64,000 bases of DNA, taken from the NCBI GenBank assembly GCA_902489275.1, contig CABTZK010000001.1, forward strand, positions 134,208-198,207, read 5' to 3'. The stretch is from an uncultured Porphyromonadaceae bacterium (lineage in GTDB: Bacteria; Bacteroidota; Bacteroidia; Bacteroidales; Muribaculaceae). A program made the translations under genes and the position numbers. How positions within the stretch are numbered: the stretch's first letter is position 1; each line of letters starts with the position of its first letter. Positions 43,434 through 52,596 of the stretch are shown piece by piece. Below the pieces are notes generated by a model. It did not search any database. It saw nothing but the letters and a program-made list of their open reading frames with translations, and was not told the DNA's origin.

Positions 43434-43743
43434 GTAAAGCCTTGCATTGCTTAACAGCAGGCAGACCTCAAGTTGGTTGTGTTCATCATGAAAAAGTTAG
43501 TAGACGTTTGAAGCTTTGTATTGCAGCGAAAATTGTTTTATTATATTTTGTCTTTGTGACTAAAAAAAATGATAGAAGTTTAAAAACGAAAATCGCATTT
43601 TAATACTACTTAACGGTTTGTCACAGGTCATGTGGCCATAATGGGGAAACTGGAGAGGTGATGCGTGAAAAACAATCTTACTGCTTGAAAGAAAAAACAT
43701 CCTTTTCTGCACTTCGAATGACGAGAAATCGAAGAATTTTATG

Positions 43744-43751
43744 TAAATTTG
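43744..43751 (+). promoter_or_regulatory. -7 element of the MgtC-like gene
   Basis: TAAATTTG, 63 bases before the start codon; no canonical TTG at 19-21 bases. Confidence 0.5.
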
Positions 43752-43814
43752 CGAGAGTATTTTAATGTTAGCGAAGTCCGTGCTTCAAATTCTTAGAGAG
43801 TTGACGAATAAACT

Positions 43815-44534
43815 ATGTTTTTGACCATTTATTATGACATAATGAGTCCCGAAGTGAACTTGTGGGGCGCAATCTTCAAGTTGTTGCTAAGCATGATTTT
43901 GGGAGGTGCTGTCGGATTTGAGCGCCGCCGCAGGGGTCAATTTGCCGGTATGCGCACGTTTGCCCTCATTGCGATGGGTGCGACCCTGGCCATGCTCATT
44001 AGCATCTACATCCCCCAAGCGTACATGGGCCTCAAGAATGGCGACCCTGGGCGCATTGCCGCACAAGTGGTGAGCGGCATTGGCTTTTTGGGCGCAGGCG
44101 CTATTATACAGATGAAAGGCAGCGTGCGGGGGCTCACTACAGCCGCTGGCATCTGGATGGTGGCCTGCATTGGCCTTGCCGTGGGCGCTGGCATGTACTT
44201 AATCGCCGTCATAGCAACCCTGTTCATCATCTATGTGCTCGCTAATATCGACCGGTATGAGCATATCGCGAATTTTCAATGGGAATCCAAGGTGATATGC
44301 GTGAAGACGAATGGCATTGTGTATGACCTGAAGCCAGCCGCCGATGTGCTGAAGAAATTTGACATTAAGTCGCAGGGGGAATACCTGAAATGTGACTACG
44401 AGACCAACACAACCATCATCAATTTCATCGTTTTGACCAAAGATAGCGTCAAGACACCCCTACTGTTTAAAAAATTTCATGAGACCTTTGAGAACATCCT
44501 ATCCATCACGCTCACCAGCGAGCCGAAGTTTTAA
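43815..44534 (+). CDS. MgtC/SapB family membrane protein
   Basis: A 239-residue protein with about five N-terminal membrane helices containing the family signature GGAVGFERRRRGQFAGMRT and ARIAAQVVSGIGFLGAGAII-like sequence (GFLGAGAIIQMKGSVRGLTT), followed by a soluble ACT-like C-terminal domain of about 85 residues. MgtC proteins affect magnesium homeostasis and phosphate or membrane potential in other bacteria; for Bacteroidales the role is inference. ATG 43842 is a possible alternative start. The following Kef-like gene is 54 bases downstream, so the two may be co-transcribed. Confidence 0.9.
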   Translation: MFLTIYYDIMSPEVNLWGAIFKLLLSMILGGAVGFERRRRGQFAGMRTFALIAMGATLAMLISIYIPQAYMGLKNGDPGRIAAQVVSGIGFLGAGAIIQMKGSVRGLTTAAGIWMVACIGLAVGAGMYLIAVIATLFIIYVLANIDRYEHIANFQWESKVICVKTNGIVYDLKPAADVLKKFDIKSQGEYLKCDYETNTTIINFIVLTKDSVKTPLLFKKFHETFENILSITLTSEPKF

Positions 44535-44588
44535 GGATGCGCACTCGCAGCCACCAATTTCACCCCACAACACCTGAAATAAAAGAAT

Positions 44589-46829
44589 ATGATTGAGTCC
44601 CAAATTGAAACCTTGATTAGTGATTTGGCCCTGATTCTGGCGCTGGGTGCCGTTTCCACCATTATCTTCAAAATACTGAAGCAGCCTGTGGTGCTGGGCT
44701 ACATTGTGGCAGGCTTTATCGCGAGTCCTCATTTCGCGTTCTTCCCCACTGTGGCCAGCGAGAGCAATATTGAATTTTGGGCGCAAATTGGCATTGTGGT
44801 CTTGCTCTTCTCGCTGGGCCTGGAGTTCAGTTTCAAGAAACTGCTCAACGTTGGCGGCTCGGCCATTGTGACCTCGCTCATCATTGTGCTGGGTATGATG
44901 GGGGTAGGGTTCGTGGTCGGAAAACTGCTTGGCTTCACGGCGACAAACGCTATTTTCTTGGGCGCGATGCTGTCAATGTCGTCAACCACAATCATTATCA
45001 AGGCGTTGACTGACCTGAACATGAAGCAGCGGCGGTTTGTGCCGCTGGTGCTGGCGGTACTCATAGTCGAGGATCTCTTTGCCGTGGTGATGATGGTGAT
45101 TCTGTCGTCGATCGCCATCAACCAAAGCGTCGGGGGCGAGGAGATGCTCAAGAGCATCTTGAAACTGACGTTCTTCCTCGTGATGTGGTTCACCGTGGGT
45201 GTGTTCATGATTCCAAGCCTGTTCAAGCGCTTTCGCCGTGTCATCAGCGACGAACTCATGTTGATTATATCCATGGGGCTGTGCTTCGGGATGGCGATTT
45301 TCTCGGTTAAATCGGGCTTCTCGATGGCCCTTGGCGCATTTGTGATGGGCTCGATCCTCGCCGGCACAATCGAAGCCGAGCGCATCGAGCGCATTGTCAC
45401 TCCCGTGAGAGACTTATTTGGAGCGGTGTTCTTTATCTCGGTGGGCATGATGGTCAATCCTCAAGTCATTGCCGAATACGCAGGCACTATCGCACTGTTT
45501 TCCTTGGTCGTCGTCATGGGAATGATTCTGTTTGGCACCTTTGGCATGCTGGCAACAGGGCAACCCCTCAAAATTGCCATGGAGTCGGGCTTCTGTCTCA
45601 CCCAGATTGGTGAGTTTTCCTTTATCATTGCCACAACAGGCATGGGGCTGGGCGTGCTGGAAAAAAGCATTTATCCCATTATTGTGGCCGTATCGGTCAT
45701 CACCACGTTTTTCACGCCATTTTTCATCAAGCAGGCAGAGCCGAGCTATAACTGGCTGGCTGGCAAGCTTTCCAAGAGATGGAACAGTTTGCTCGAAGGG
45801 TATAGCAAAAATGAAGCAGTGAGCGAAAACAGCGAGTCCAGGCAATTGTGGACAGCCATCGTGAAACGTTACTTGGTGCGCCTGCTGCTATACTCCGTGA
45901 TGATTTTAGCGCTCATCTACCTGATGAGGAACCATATCACGCCATTCATTCTCGATGTCATGCAAAATCATTACCCGTGGGGGCGCATCGTTGCAGCAGT
46001 AGTGTCACTTGCTCTCATCTCCCCTCTCTTGTTTGGGATTTCATCGCCAAACATCAAAAAGGAAGAGCGGGGGAAATTAGTAGAGATGAGCGGCAAGGTG
46101 AGCTACGTGCCACTCGTGCTGATGAGCATTTTGAGCATCGCCCTCACGATGGGCTTCACCATGGCTATCCTGTATGGCATTTATTCCAGCCTTGCAGCGG
46201 TCGTCACCGCATTGGTTTTAGGGCTGGTGCTCGTCATCCTATTCGCACCCGTCCTGAGAAAGAGAATGAACCTCATCGAAAATAGATTCATGCGAAATGT
46301 CAACGAGCGTGAAAACCGGCGGACGGGAAAGGACAATCCACTGGTGAGTGACCTGCATCTGGCCTACATGAAAGTGGGCTACAGCTGCCCGTTTGTGGGA
46401 AAGACACTGCGCGAAGCTGACTTGCGACGCTGCCACGGGGTGAGTGTCGTGAACATTTTGCGAAACAAAAACACGATGCTCCTCCGCGTGCCCAGCAGCG
46501 AGACCCGCATTTTCCCTGGCGACGTGATTGGCGTGATTGGTACTGATGAGCAAATCCAGGGACTGCTGCCCTTGGTCGAATCCAATGAAGTGCCTGCTAC
46601 CGAGTTAGGCGAGACCAAGTTTATTCACTTTGCACTGGCCGAGACCTCCCCTATCATTGGCAAAAGCCTGGCCAACGCCCGGCTTAGAGAAGAATACGGG
46701 AGCTTGCTGGTGTCGATCCAGCGAGGGGAAAATGAATTTATTGCCCCCACTCCCGAGGTGGTGTTCCAAACTGGCGACATCTTGTGGATTGTGGGAGACC
46801 CCAAGCAGTTAGAGTCCATCAAGCAATAA
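44589..46829 (+). CDS. Kef/CPA2-type monovalent cation:proton antiporter
   Basis: A 746-residue protein: twelve or so membrane helices to about residue 395, including ILKQPVVLGYIVAGFI and GLEFSFKKLLN blocks of the CPA2 family; a second hydrophobic region around 430-560 with four helices; and two C-terminal TrkA-C-like regulatory domains (GKTLREADLRRCHGVSVV and GKSLANARLREEYGSLLVSI). There is no TrkA-N (Rossmann) domain, unlike E. coli KefB/KefC. Predicted to exchange K+ or Na+ for protons. Together with the upstream MgtC-like protein this suggests an ion homeostasis unit. Confidence 0.92.
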   Translation: MIESQIETLISDLALILALGAVSTIIFKILKQPVVLGYIVAGFIASPHFAFFPTVASESNIEFWAQIGIVVLLFSLGLEFSFKKLLNVGGSAIVTSLIIVLGMMGVGFVVGKLLGFTATNAIFLGAMLSMSSTTIIIKALTDLNMKQRRFVPLVLAVLIVEDLFAVVMMVILSSIAINQSVGGEEMLKSILKLTFFLVMWFTVGVFMIPSLFKRFRRVISDELMLIISMGLCFGMAIFSVKSGFSMALGAFVMGSILAGTIEAERIERIVTPVRDLFGAVFFISVGMMVNPQVIAEYAGTIALFSLVVVMGMILFGTFGMLATGQPLKIAMESGFCLTQIGEFSFIIATTGMGLGVLEKSIYPIIVAVSVITTFFTPFFIKQAEPSYNWLAGKLSKRWNSLLEGYSKNEAVSENSESRQLWTAIVKRYLVRLLLYSVMILALIYLMRNHITPFILDVMQNHYPWGRIVAAVVSLALISPLLFGISSPNIKKEERGKLVEMSGKVSYVPLVLMSILSIALTMGFTMAILYGIYSSLAAVVTALVLGLVLVILFAPVLRKRMNLIENRFMRNVNERENRRTGKDNPLVSDLHLAYMKVGYSCPFVGKTLREADLRRCHGVSVVNILRNKNTMLLRVPSSETRIFPGDVIGVIGTDEQIQGLLPLVESNEVPATELGETKFIHFALAETSPIIGKSLANARLREEYGSLLVSIQRGENEFIAPTPEVVFQTGDILWIVGDPKQLESIKQ

Positions 46830-46861
46830 TAGTAGACGCTTGACTTGCCCGCCCCGTTACC

Positions 46862-48805
46862 TTACTGCTGGTGACGGTCATCCACACCTGTCATGATAGC
46901 AACGAGCTGGTCACAGGTCTTAACAGCGGCTTGAACGTCGCGTTTAAGGGTGTGCTGGTGATGAAGTCCCACAAAGTAAAGCGGCAAGCCAATGGGGAAA
47001 ATCAAGGCTACTGCAAGACCTAATTCCTTACTGTCGGTCAAGTGATAGGTGAGCAAGTGACGGATGATGGGAAAATCCATGCACTTATTGACCACAAGCT
47101 GGTCACGAGAGTTAGACAAGTAGTCAACGGTGTCTTCCAACTCTCTTGAAAGGGCTTTTAGCCTCTCTTTATCGTAGCCATACATGAGATAGTTCCAGTA
47201 GTTTTGCCGCCCCTCATACTGGCGAAGGAACAAGAGGCATGACTGCTTCAAGGCAGCAAGGCGATTGAGCGCGGACGAACGCTCCACCTCGTTGATGACA
47301 ACTTCCTTCATTTGGAGTTTGCGAGTTTGGTGCATACCTAACAGACGGCGGAAGAAGTTGCGATAGGCATCGGCATGAAACACGGCCGAGTCGTTCACCG
47401 CCTTATAGGTCAAGAAAACGCCCAATGGCAAGAGCACGGCCGAACTCAGCCAAATTCCTTGCCAGACGGGCCAATGCCCGTCGCGGGCCAATTTATAGCC
47501 CATGTTGTCTATAATGTAGTAGATAATAAACAAGATGACCGAAATCACAATGGGCGTTCCAAATCCGCCCTTGCGAATGATAGCGCCTAACGGAGCGCCA
47601 ATGAAAAAGAAGATCAGGCAGGCCAACGAGAGCGTGAACTTCTTTTGCAACTCAATCTGATGCCGCCGCAGGTTCTTGAAATCATCGGCTTGCGTGTAGG
47701 CTCTAAATCCTGTCTCTTGCATGGCCGACGTTGCCGCATCCAAGGCATGGGAAACGATTGCACGCTTCTCGGCAGGGCCGATGGCTCTGAGCAGCGAGTC
47801 AATGTCTACCGTCTTCTTCACCGCCACTGGCTTGACTGGGGCGCGAGTGGCTCTCGTGTCATTGAATTTTATGCGCTGGGAAGGAGTGCCACATGGAGGA
47901 GAGGCAATGATTTCGGTCCCTAACTGCTCACCAACGGAATCGAGCCTGGCACGAATCGAGTCGATAGAGTGCCGCAATTCTTTCATGTCCTTGCCGATGT
48001 ACTGCGACTTCATGAGATTGTCGTCCATCTTGGTAAATGTCGCGTCGTAGGGAATCAGAATGTCCTTGTCATGATAGGTTTCACGGCGATACATCTCGTT
48101 GCCGAAGTCTGAAGTTCCACCCCCGTTGCCCTGTGCCAAGTCCTCGTACCAGTTGCCATGGTAGAGTTTGAGCAGAATGTGCTTCTTGTCCTGGGTCATG
48201 CTGAGTTTTCCAGAATCGGCAGAAACGATGCGAGGATAACTGATCCCCGACGACACGTCGTAGATGATCATGTCGTAGAGCATATCGGTGTTTGAGTCCT
48301 TGTGCTTGACATAGATGTTGAAACCTGGAATTTGCGTGTTGACCGTCCCCTCTGTGATGTCAAGCGACATTGACTTCTGGCGTGCCGAGAACAGAAGTGT
48401 CCACATCTTGACTTGCGTCTTAGGAATCACATCATTTTGGAAGAAAAAGGCGCCGACTGCAATTGCAACAATGAGGATAAAGAGCGGACTCATGACCCTC
48501 AAAAGCGAAATGCCAGAGGACTTGAGCGCCGTGAGCTCAACGTGCTCACCCAGGTTGCCGAACGTCATGAGCGAGGCCAGCAAGATGGCCAGAGGCAACG
48601 CCATGGGCACAAATGAGAGCGCGGCATAAAAAAAGAGCTCGGCCAGCATGTCGAGCGACAGCCCCTTTCCCACCAAGTCGTTGATATAGCGAAAGACGAA
48701 TTGCATCATGAGAATAAAGAGGCATATCAAAAATGTCATGCACAGCTGCGGAATGAACGTCTGCAACATGAACGTGTATAACTTCTTTACTCTGGGCATA
48801 TCCAT
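46862..48805 (-). CDS. LptF/LptG-family permease with long C-terminal extension
   Basis: A 647-residue YjgP/YjgQ-type protein of the lipopolysaccharide export ABC transporter. Six helices are expected: MLQTFIPQLCMTFLICLFIL near the start, further helices to about residue 120, a periplasmic beta-jellyroll domain (about 130-380) and the closing helices (FTLSLACLIFFFIGAPLGAII). E. coli LptF/G are about 360 residues; the extra 180 residues here include a basic helical region (RRLLGMHQTRKLQMKEV) and a final hydrophobic pair (AVALIFPIGLPLYFVGL). Start is ATG 48805; the frame begins with a TTG one codon earlier. Long forms are seen in Bacteroidetes. Confidence 0.9.
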   Translation of the reverse strand: MDMPRVKKLYTFMLQTFIPQLCMTFLICLFILMMQFVFRYINDLVGKGLSLDMLAELFFYAALSFVPMALPLAILLASLMTFGNLGEHVELTALKSSGISLLRVMSPLFILIVAIAVGAFFFQNDVIPKTQVKMWTLLFSARQKSMSLDITEGTVNTQIPGFNIYVKHKDSNTDMLYDMIIYDVSSGISYPRIVSADSGKLSMTQDKKHILLKLYHGNWYEDLAQGNGGGTSDFGNEMYRRETYHDKDILIPYDATFTKMDDNLMKSQYIGKDMKELRHSIDSIRARLDSVGEQLGTEIIASPPCGTPSQRIKFNDTRATRAPVKPVAVKKTVDIDSLLRAIGPAEKRAIVSHALDAATSAMQETGFRAYTQADDFKNLRRHQIELQKKFTLSLACLIFFFIGAPLGAIIRKGGFGTPIVISVILFIIYYIIDNMGYKLARDGHWPVWQGIWLSSAVLLPLGVFLTYKAVNDSAVFHADAYRNFFRRLLGMHQTRKLQMKEVVINEVERSSALNRLAALKQSCLLFLRQYEGRQNYWNYLMYGYDKERLKALSRELEDTVDYLSNSRDQLVVNKCMDFPIIRHLLTYHLTDSKELGLAVALIFPIGLPLYFVGLHHQHTLKRDVQAAVKTCDQLVAIMTGVDDRHQQ

Positions 48806-48827
48806 CAAGCACTTATCAATTGAGCTG

Positions 48828-48858
48828 CAAAATTAGCAATTTCACGTAAAATATCCAA
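48828..48858 (-). promoter_or_regulatory. Promoter of the LptF/G-like gene
   Basis: Minus strand: TTG (complement of 48856-48858), 20 bases, TAATTTTG (complement of 48828-48835). Leader about 15 bases. Confidence 0.78.
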
Positions 48859-48924
48859 AAGTTAAAGTCGCCAGGACCACTCCTGAGCCATCCATGATGA
48901 CAACAGGATAAAGGAAAGGAGGAA

Positions 48925-49317
48925 TTAAGCGCAACCGAGTTTCCGCTGCAGGCGTGCCACGACTTGATTCCAAAACTTTGACATTTCATCGACATCATCG
49001 GGCGAATCGGCAAAATCGGTGACAAGAAGCGCCTTCCTTCCAGAGAACTCAGAAACTAAAATCCTCATCTCGAAAAAAGTGCGCTCTTTCCCATCTTCCT
49101 TCCAGTGAAACCGCACGTAGGACTCGGTTTGGACTGACAATAGCGCGGCTTCCTGACGGGTGTCATCCCAAGCAAATGTAAATGCCTTGCCCACCTGCGT
49201 GACCTCGTCGGCAAACCACAGTTCCAGTTGCCGCGGCATTGCAATGTATTGCCAGAGTAGTTGCGAGGAAACCCCCTGCATGTCAAATTCGAGAGAGAAC
49301 TTTGTTTTCGTCATCAT
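48925..49317 (-). CDS. START-like (SRPBCC) domain protein
   Basis: A 130-residue soluble protein with the AHSA1/START-like pattern: a beta strand (FSLEFDMQGVSSQLLWQYI), helix, ELWFADEV, FTFAWDD, VRFHWKEDG, and a long C-terminal helix (SKFWNQVVARLQRKLGC). The fold makes a hydrophobic ligand pocket; the natural ligand in Bacteroidetes is unknown. ATG 49317 is chosen; a second ATG follows directly. It is a single gene without a clear -7 box. Confidence 0.85.
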   Translation of the reverse strand: MMTKTKFSLEFDMQGVSSQLLWQYIAMPRQLELWFADEVTQVGKAFTFAWDDTRQEAALLSVQTESYVRFHWKEDGKERTFFEMRILVSEFSGRKALLVTDFADSPDDVDEMSKFWNQVVARLQRKLGCA

Positions 49318-49501
49318 AAATCATCTATCATCAATTTTCAATGTGCGAAATAAACACATTAAATTGTCACTTGCAATAGGTGGGAGAGGATATTTTGACC
49401 GGAAATCATGAAAAACTGACGATTCACGCCTAAAAAAGCACATTTTCGGCAAATCGGGAAAAAAGAGCATGCAATAGTCCATGAATGTGGGCATATTTTC
49501 T

Positions 49502-49509
49502 TAATTTTG
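49502..49509 (+). promoter_or_regulatory. -7 element of the pta-ackA operon
   Basis: TAATTTTG, 36 bases before the pta start; -33 not canonical. Confidence 0.55.
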
Positions 49510-49544
49510 CAAAGAATTTAAATACTCAATACCAAAACTCGAAC

Positions 49545-50573
49545 ATGGAACCACTATTTGAACGATTTAAACAAAATGCGGTTGCCAAGCGCCAGCGCAT
49601 CGTTCTCCCCGAGAGTACAGAGCCTCGCACACTAACCGCAGCAGACCGAGTCATCAGCGAACAGGTTGCCGATCTCATCTTCATCGGGGCAAAAGCAGAA
49701 ATTCTCGCCAAAGCCCAAGAGCTGGGACTTCAACACATTGACCAAGCCAGTTTTGTTGACCCTAACGACGAGGGAAGCATCCTGAAATATGCAGAACTCT
49801 TTTACGAGTTGCGCAAGGCCAAAGGCATCAGTATGGAAGATGCCCTCCTCAAGGCTAAAGACCCCTTATACCTCGGCTGCCTGATGATCAAGAACGGCGA
49901 TGCCGACGGGCAAGTAGCTGGAGCCCTCAACACGACGGGCAATGTGCTGCGGGCAGCCTTCCAAGTGCTCAAGACCGCTCCGGGCGTGAGTGTCGTGAGC
50001 GGCGCGTTCATCATGCTGCTCTCTCCAGAGGCAGCAAAGCATTATGGTGAAAACGGCATCATGGTATTCGCCGACTGCGCAGTCCTTCCCAATCCCGACG
50101 AGAAAGAACTGGCTCAAATCGCCATCTCAACGGCCAAGACTGCCCGTGACCTGGCAGGCATCGAGCCTAAGGTTGCCATGCTCAGTTTTTCGACCAAAGG
50201 CAGCGCCAAGCATGAAAACGTGACCAAGGTGGCCAATGCTACCGCCCTGGCCAAGCAACTCGACCCAAGCCTGAACATCGACGGCGAGATTCAAGCCGAC
50301 GCGGCCATTGTGCCTGCCGTGGGCGCAAGCAAGGCTCCAGGCAGCGCAATCGCGGGTCATGCCAATGTGCTTGTGTTCCCTGACCTTGGCGTGGGAAACA
50401 TTGCCTACAAGCTGGTGCAACGCCTATCGGGCGCAACCGCAGTAGGCCCCATCCTGCAAGGACTTGCAGCCCCAGTGAACGACTTGTCGCGCGGATGCTC
50501 TCCTGAAGACATCTACAGAACCTTGATTATCACCTGCAACCAAGCCATTGCTAAAAACCAAAAAGGAAACTAA
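49545..50573 (+). CDS. pta: Phosphate acetyltransferase
   Basis: A 342-residue single-domain phosphotransacetylase (start ATG 49545, MEPLFERFKQNAVAKRQRI; upstream in-frame residues overlap the promoter and are not coding). Conserved blocks: RIVLPESTEPRTL, GLMIKNGDADGQVAGA-like (CLMIKNGDADGQVAGALNTT), FADCAVLPNPD, LSFSTKGSAKH and DLGVGNIAYKLVQR. It converts acetyl-CoA and phosphate to acetyl phosphate. Followed after 19 bases by ackA, the partner that makes ATP and acetate. Confidence 0.97.
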   Translation: MEPLFERFKQNAVAKRQRIVLPESTEPRTLTAADRVISEQVADLIFIGAKAEILAKAQELGLQHIDQASFVDPNDEGSILKYAELFYELRKAKGISMEDALLKAKDPLYLGCLMIKNGDADGQVAGALNTTGNVLRAAFQVLKTAPGVSVVSGAFIMLLSPEAAKHYGENGIMVFADCAVLPNPDEKELAQIAISTAKTARDLAGIEPKVAMLSFSTKGSAKHENVTKVANATALAKQLDPSLNIDGEIQADAAIVPAVGASKAPGSAIAGHANVLVFPDLGVGNIAYKLVQRLSGATAVGPILQGLAAPVNDLSRGCSPEDIYRTLIITCNQAIAKNQKGN

Positions 50574-50592
50574 AAAACCACCATTATCTATC

Positions 50593-51798
50593 ATGAATAT
50601 CTTAGTATTAAACTGCGGAAGCAGCTCAGTGAAATACAAACTCATCGAGATTAAAGCCAACAAGGTGCTTGCCGAAGGCGGCATTGAGAAAATCGGGCTG
50701 CCTGATGCCTTTATCAAGTTCAAGAAAGAGGGCCAGAGCATCAAGCAAGACCTCCACATCAGCGACCACACGGGAGCCATTAAAGCCATTCTCGACAACC
50801 TGACCAGCAAAGACTATGGCTGCATCAAGGGTTTTGAAGAGATCGACGCTGTGGGTCACCGTGTGGTACATGGCGGCGAAAAATTCAACAAAAGCGTGCT
50901 CATCAACCAAGATGTCATCAAGATGATTAAGGAGTGCTACAGCATTGCCCCGCTCCACAATCCAGTGAACATGGCTGGCATCGATGCCGTCTCGGCTATC
51001 ATGCCTCACGTGCCACAGGTGGGTGTGTTCGACACCGCTTTTCACCAGACCATGCCTCCCAAGGCCTATATGTACGCCCTGCCCTATCGGTACTACGAAG
51101 AGGACCACGTGCGCCGGTATGGCTTTCACGGCACAAGTCACCGCTATGTTTCGCAGCGCGCATGCCAATTTTTAGGCGTTTCCCCGAAAGGGAAGAAAAT
51201 AATCACCTGCCACATTGGCAACGGCGGCAGCATCACCGCCGTGCTTGACGGCAAGAGCATCGACACAAGCATGGGGCTCACCCCAACCGAGGGGCTGATG
51301 ATGGGCACTCGTTGTGGCGACGTTGACCCAGGAGCATTGCTGTTTATCATGGAGAAGCACAACCTCGATTGCAAGGAGATGCTCGACATCATCAACAAGC
51401 AGAGCGGTGTCAGCGGGGTTTGCGGAACCTCACCCGACATGCGCGACGTGAACGCCGCAGCAGACGAAGGCAACGAGCGTGCCAAGCTGGGGCTTGCCAT
51501 GTATGACCATCGCATCATCAAATATGTTGGCGCTTATGCTGCCGAAATGAATGGGGTCGATATTATCGTGTTCACTGGCGGTGTTGGCGAGCATCAGGCA
51601 TCGACACGCCTGAACGTGTGCCGGGCACTCTCGTTTATGGGCTTAGACATTGACGAGACCCGGAACGAGAACAATCATGGCGATGAGGAAGTCATCAGCA
51701 CGCCAAAGTCGACGGCCCAAGTGGTCGTGATACCCACCGACGAGGAATACATGATTGCCAAGGATACCGAGGCGATTATTGAGGGTCGTGAGCCCTAA
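50593..51798 (+). CDS. ackA: Acetate kinase
   Basis: A 401-residue ASKHA-fold kinase (start ATG 50593, MNILVLNCGSSSVKYKLIEI). Markers: NCGSSSVKYKL, the VGHRVVHGGEKF block, FDTAFHQTMPPKAYMYALP, RRYGFHGTSHRYVS, CHIGNGGSITAV and FTGGVGEHQ. It forms ATP and acetate from acetyl phosphate, the main acetate route of fermenters. Shares the transcript with pta and ends at a strong terminator. Confidence 0.98.
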   Translation: MNILVLNCGSSSVKYKLIEIKANKVLAEGGIEKIGLPDAFIKFKKEGQSIKQDLHISDHTGAIKAILDNLTSKDYGCIKGFEEIDAVGHRVVHGGEKFNKSVLINQDVIKMIKECYSIAPLHNPVNMAGIDAVSAIMPHVPQVGVFDTAFHQTMPPKAYMYALPYRYYEEDHVRRYGFHGTSHRYVSQRACQFLGVSPKGKKIITCHIGNGGSITAVLDGKSIDTSMGLTPTEGLMMGTRCGDVDPGALLFIMEKHNLDCKEMLDIINKQSGVSGVCGTSPDMRDVNAAADEGNERAKLGLAMYDHRIIKYVGAYAAEMNGVDIIVFTGGVGEHQASTRLNVCRALSFMGLDIDETRNENNHGDEEVISTPKSTAQVVVIPTDEEYMIAKDTEAIIEGREP

Positions 51799-51814
51799 AA
51801 TCAAGCATCACACG

Positions 51815-51861
51815 AAAAAAACAGGCGATTGCTCACAATAGTGGCAATCGCCTGTTTTTTT
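51815..51861. terminator. Bidirectional terminator after ackA
   Basis: An 11-bp stem CAGGCGATTGC (51822-51832) / GCAATCGCCTG (51844-51854), seven As before and seven Ts after, so it also fits the convergent unknown gene. Confidence 0.93.
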
Positions 51862-51887
51862 ATTTGTTCATATCCGGGATGAGAAAC

Positions 51888-52442
51888 TTACTTGGTGGGG
51901 GCTTGTTGGGCAGCTTGGGCGGCGCGGCGCACAGCCTCGGCAGCCTCTTTGCGCGTCATCGTGGGTTCCGACGACTCGATTTCCTCAGCGGGCTCGCGCT
52001 CTAAAGGCTTGAACTCACTGCTGGTGCGCTTGAATGACCCCGAAATCTCATCAACCTTCAACTGCCCATTGCTATAAAAGTGCATGGTGCCCGTGAACTC
52101 GTTGTCGAAATCGGCATTGGGGTCTACTTGGGTTACATGGAGTTTCCCCTCCCTCACTCTTCCCTGAAAGGGAATCACAACGCCAGAGTCCTTTTTATAC
52201 TCGCCCGTGGCCTCGCCTGTGGCCACATCGTAGCTGATGGCGATATAGGTCATCACATCATTGCCGTCGTAATCCTTGAAAGAGTTCTGATACACCCCCG
52301 TGAAGTCGCGGGGCGCTTGAGGGCGGGTGACCTTGGTGGTTTTTGCCCTCGCCTTGCGTGCAGTTTTCTTTTTGGCTTGCGCTCCAGCCGTTCCTGCTCC
52401 AATGAGCAAGGTAGTCATTAACAGAAAAAATAACCGTTTCAT
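51888..52442 (-). CDS. Small exported protein of unknown function
   Basis: 184 residues with a signal peptide (MKRLFFLLMTTLLIGAGTAGA). A basic Lys/Ala/Arg-rich stretch (about 22-45) is followed by a beta-rich core (DFTGVYQNSFKDYDGNDVM, TYIAISYDVATGEATGEY, EFTGTMHFYSNGQLKV) that looks like a single small beta-barrel or sandwich, and then an acidic/Ala-rich helical tail (RKEAAEAVRRAAQAAQQ). Not recognised as a named family. Its promoter is well formed. Confidence 0.75.
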   Translation of the reverse strand: MKRLFFLLMTTLLIGAGTAGAQAKKKTARKARAKTTKVTRPQAPRDFTGVYQNSFKDYDGNDVMTYIAISYDVATGEATGEYKKDSGVVIPFQGRVREGKLHVTQVDPNADFDNEFTGTMHFYSNGQLKVDEISGSFKRTSSEFKPLEREPAEEIESSEPTMTRKEAAEAVRRAAQAAQQAPTK

Positions 52443-52500
52443 ATCAATACAAATTTAAACAAAAATCAGTGGTTTGCTGTTTTTATTTCTTTATTACTCC

Positions 52501-52530
52501 CAAAATTAGGCATTTATCTCATTTTTACAA
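52501..52530 (-). promoter_or_regulatory. Promoter of the small exported protein
   Basis: Minus strand: TTTTG (ending at complement of 52528), 19 bases, TAATTTTG (complement of 52501-52508). A second TAAATTTG nearer the gene (52450-52457) is too close to the start to be preferred. Confidence 0.75.
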
Positions 52531-52596
52531 AATAAAAGCGCATTTTTTTTCGCCACGTGGGTGCAAATATTATGCCTGCTCGCTTGCTCCCTGCCG

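Larger units (their letters stand above)
43288..43814. other. 527-base intergenic region
   Basis: Divergent gap between the nucleotidase and MgtC-like genes. It holds the two divergent -7 boxes, one strong orphan hairpin (43398-43428), and about 310 bases with no supported ORF or recognised RNA. Small frames here run into the hairpin or lack start signals. The hairpin belongs to neither flanking gene, so an unannotated small RNA is possible. Confidence 0.6.

Noticed and set aside
43184..43603. Plus-strand frame of 139 codons in the nucleotidase-MgtC gap
   Set aside because: It starts inside the nucleotidase signal peptide on the opposite strand, crosses its promoter and the orphan terminator, and has no family features.
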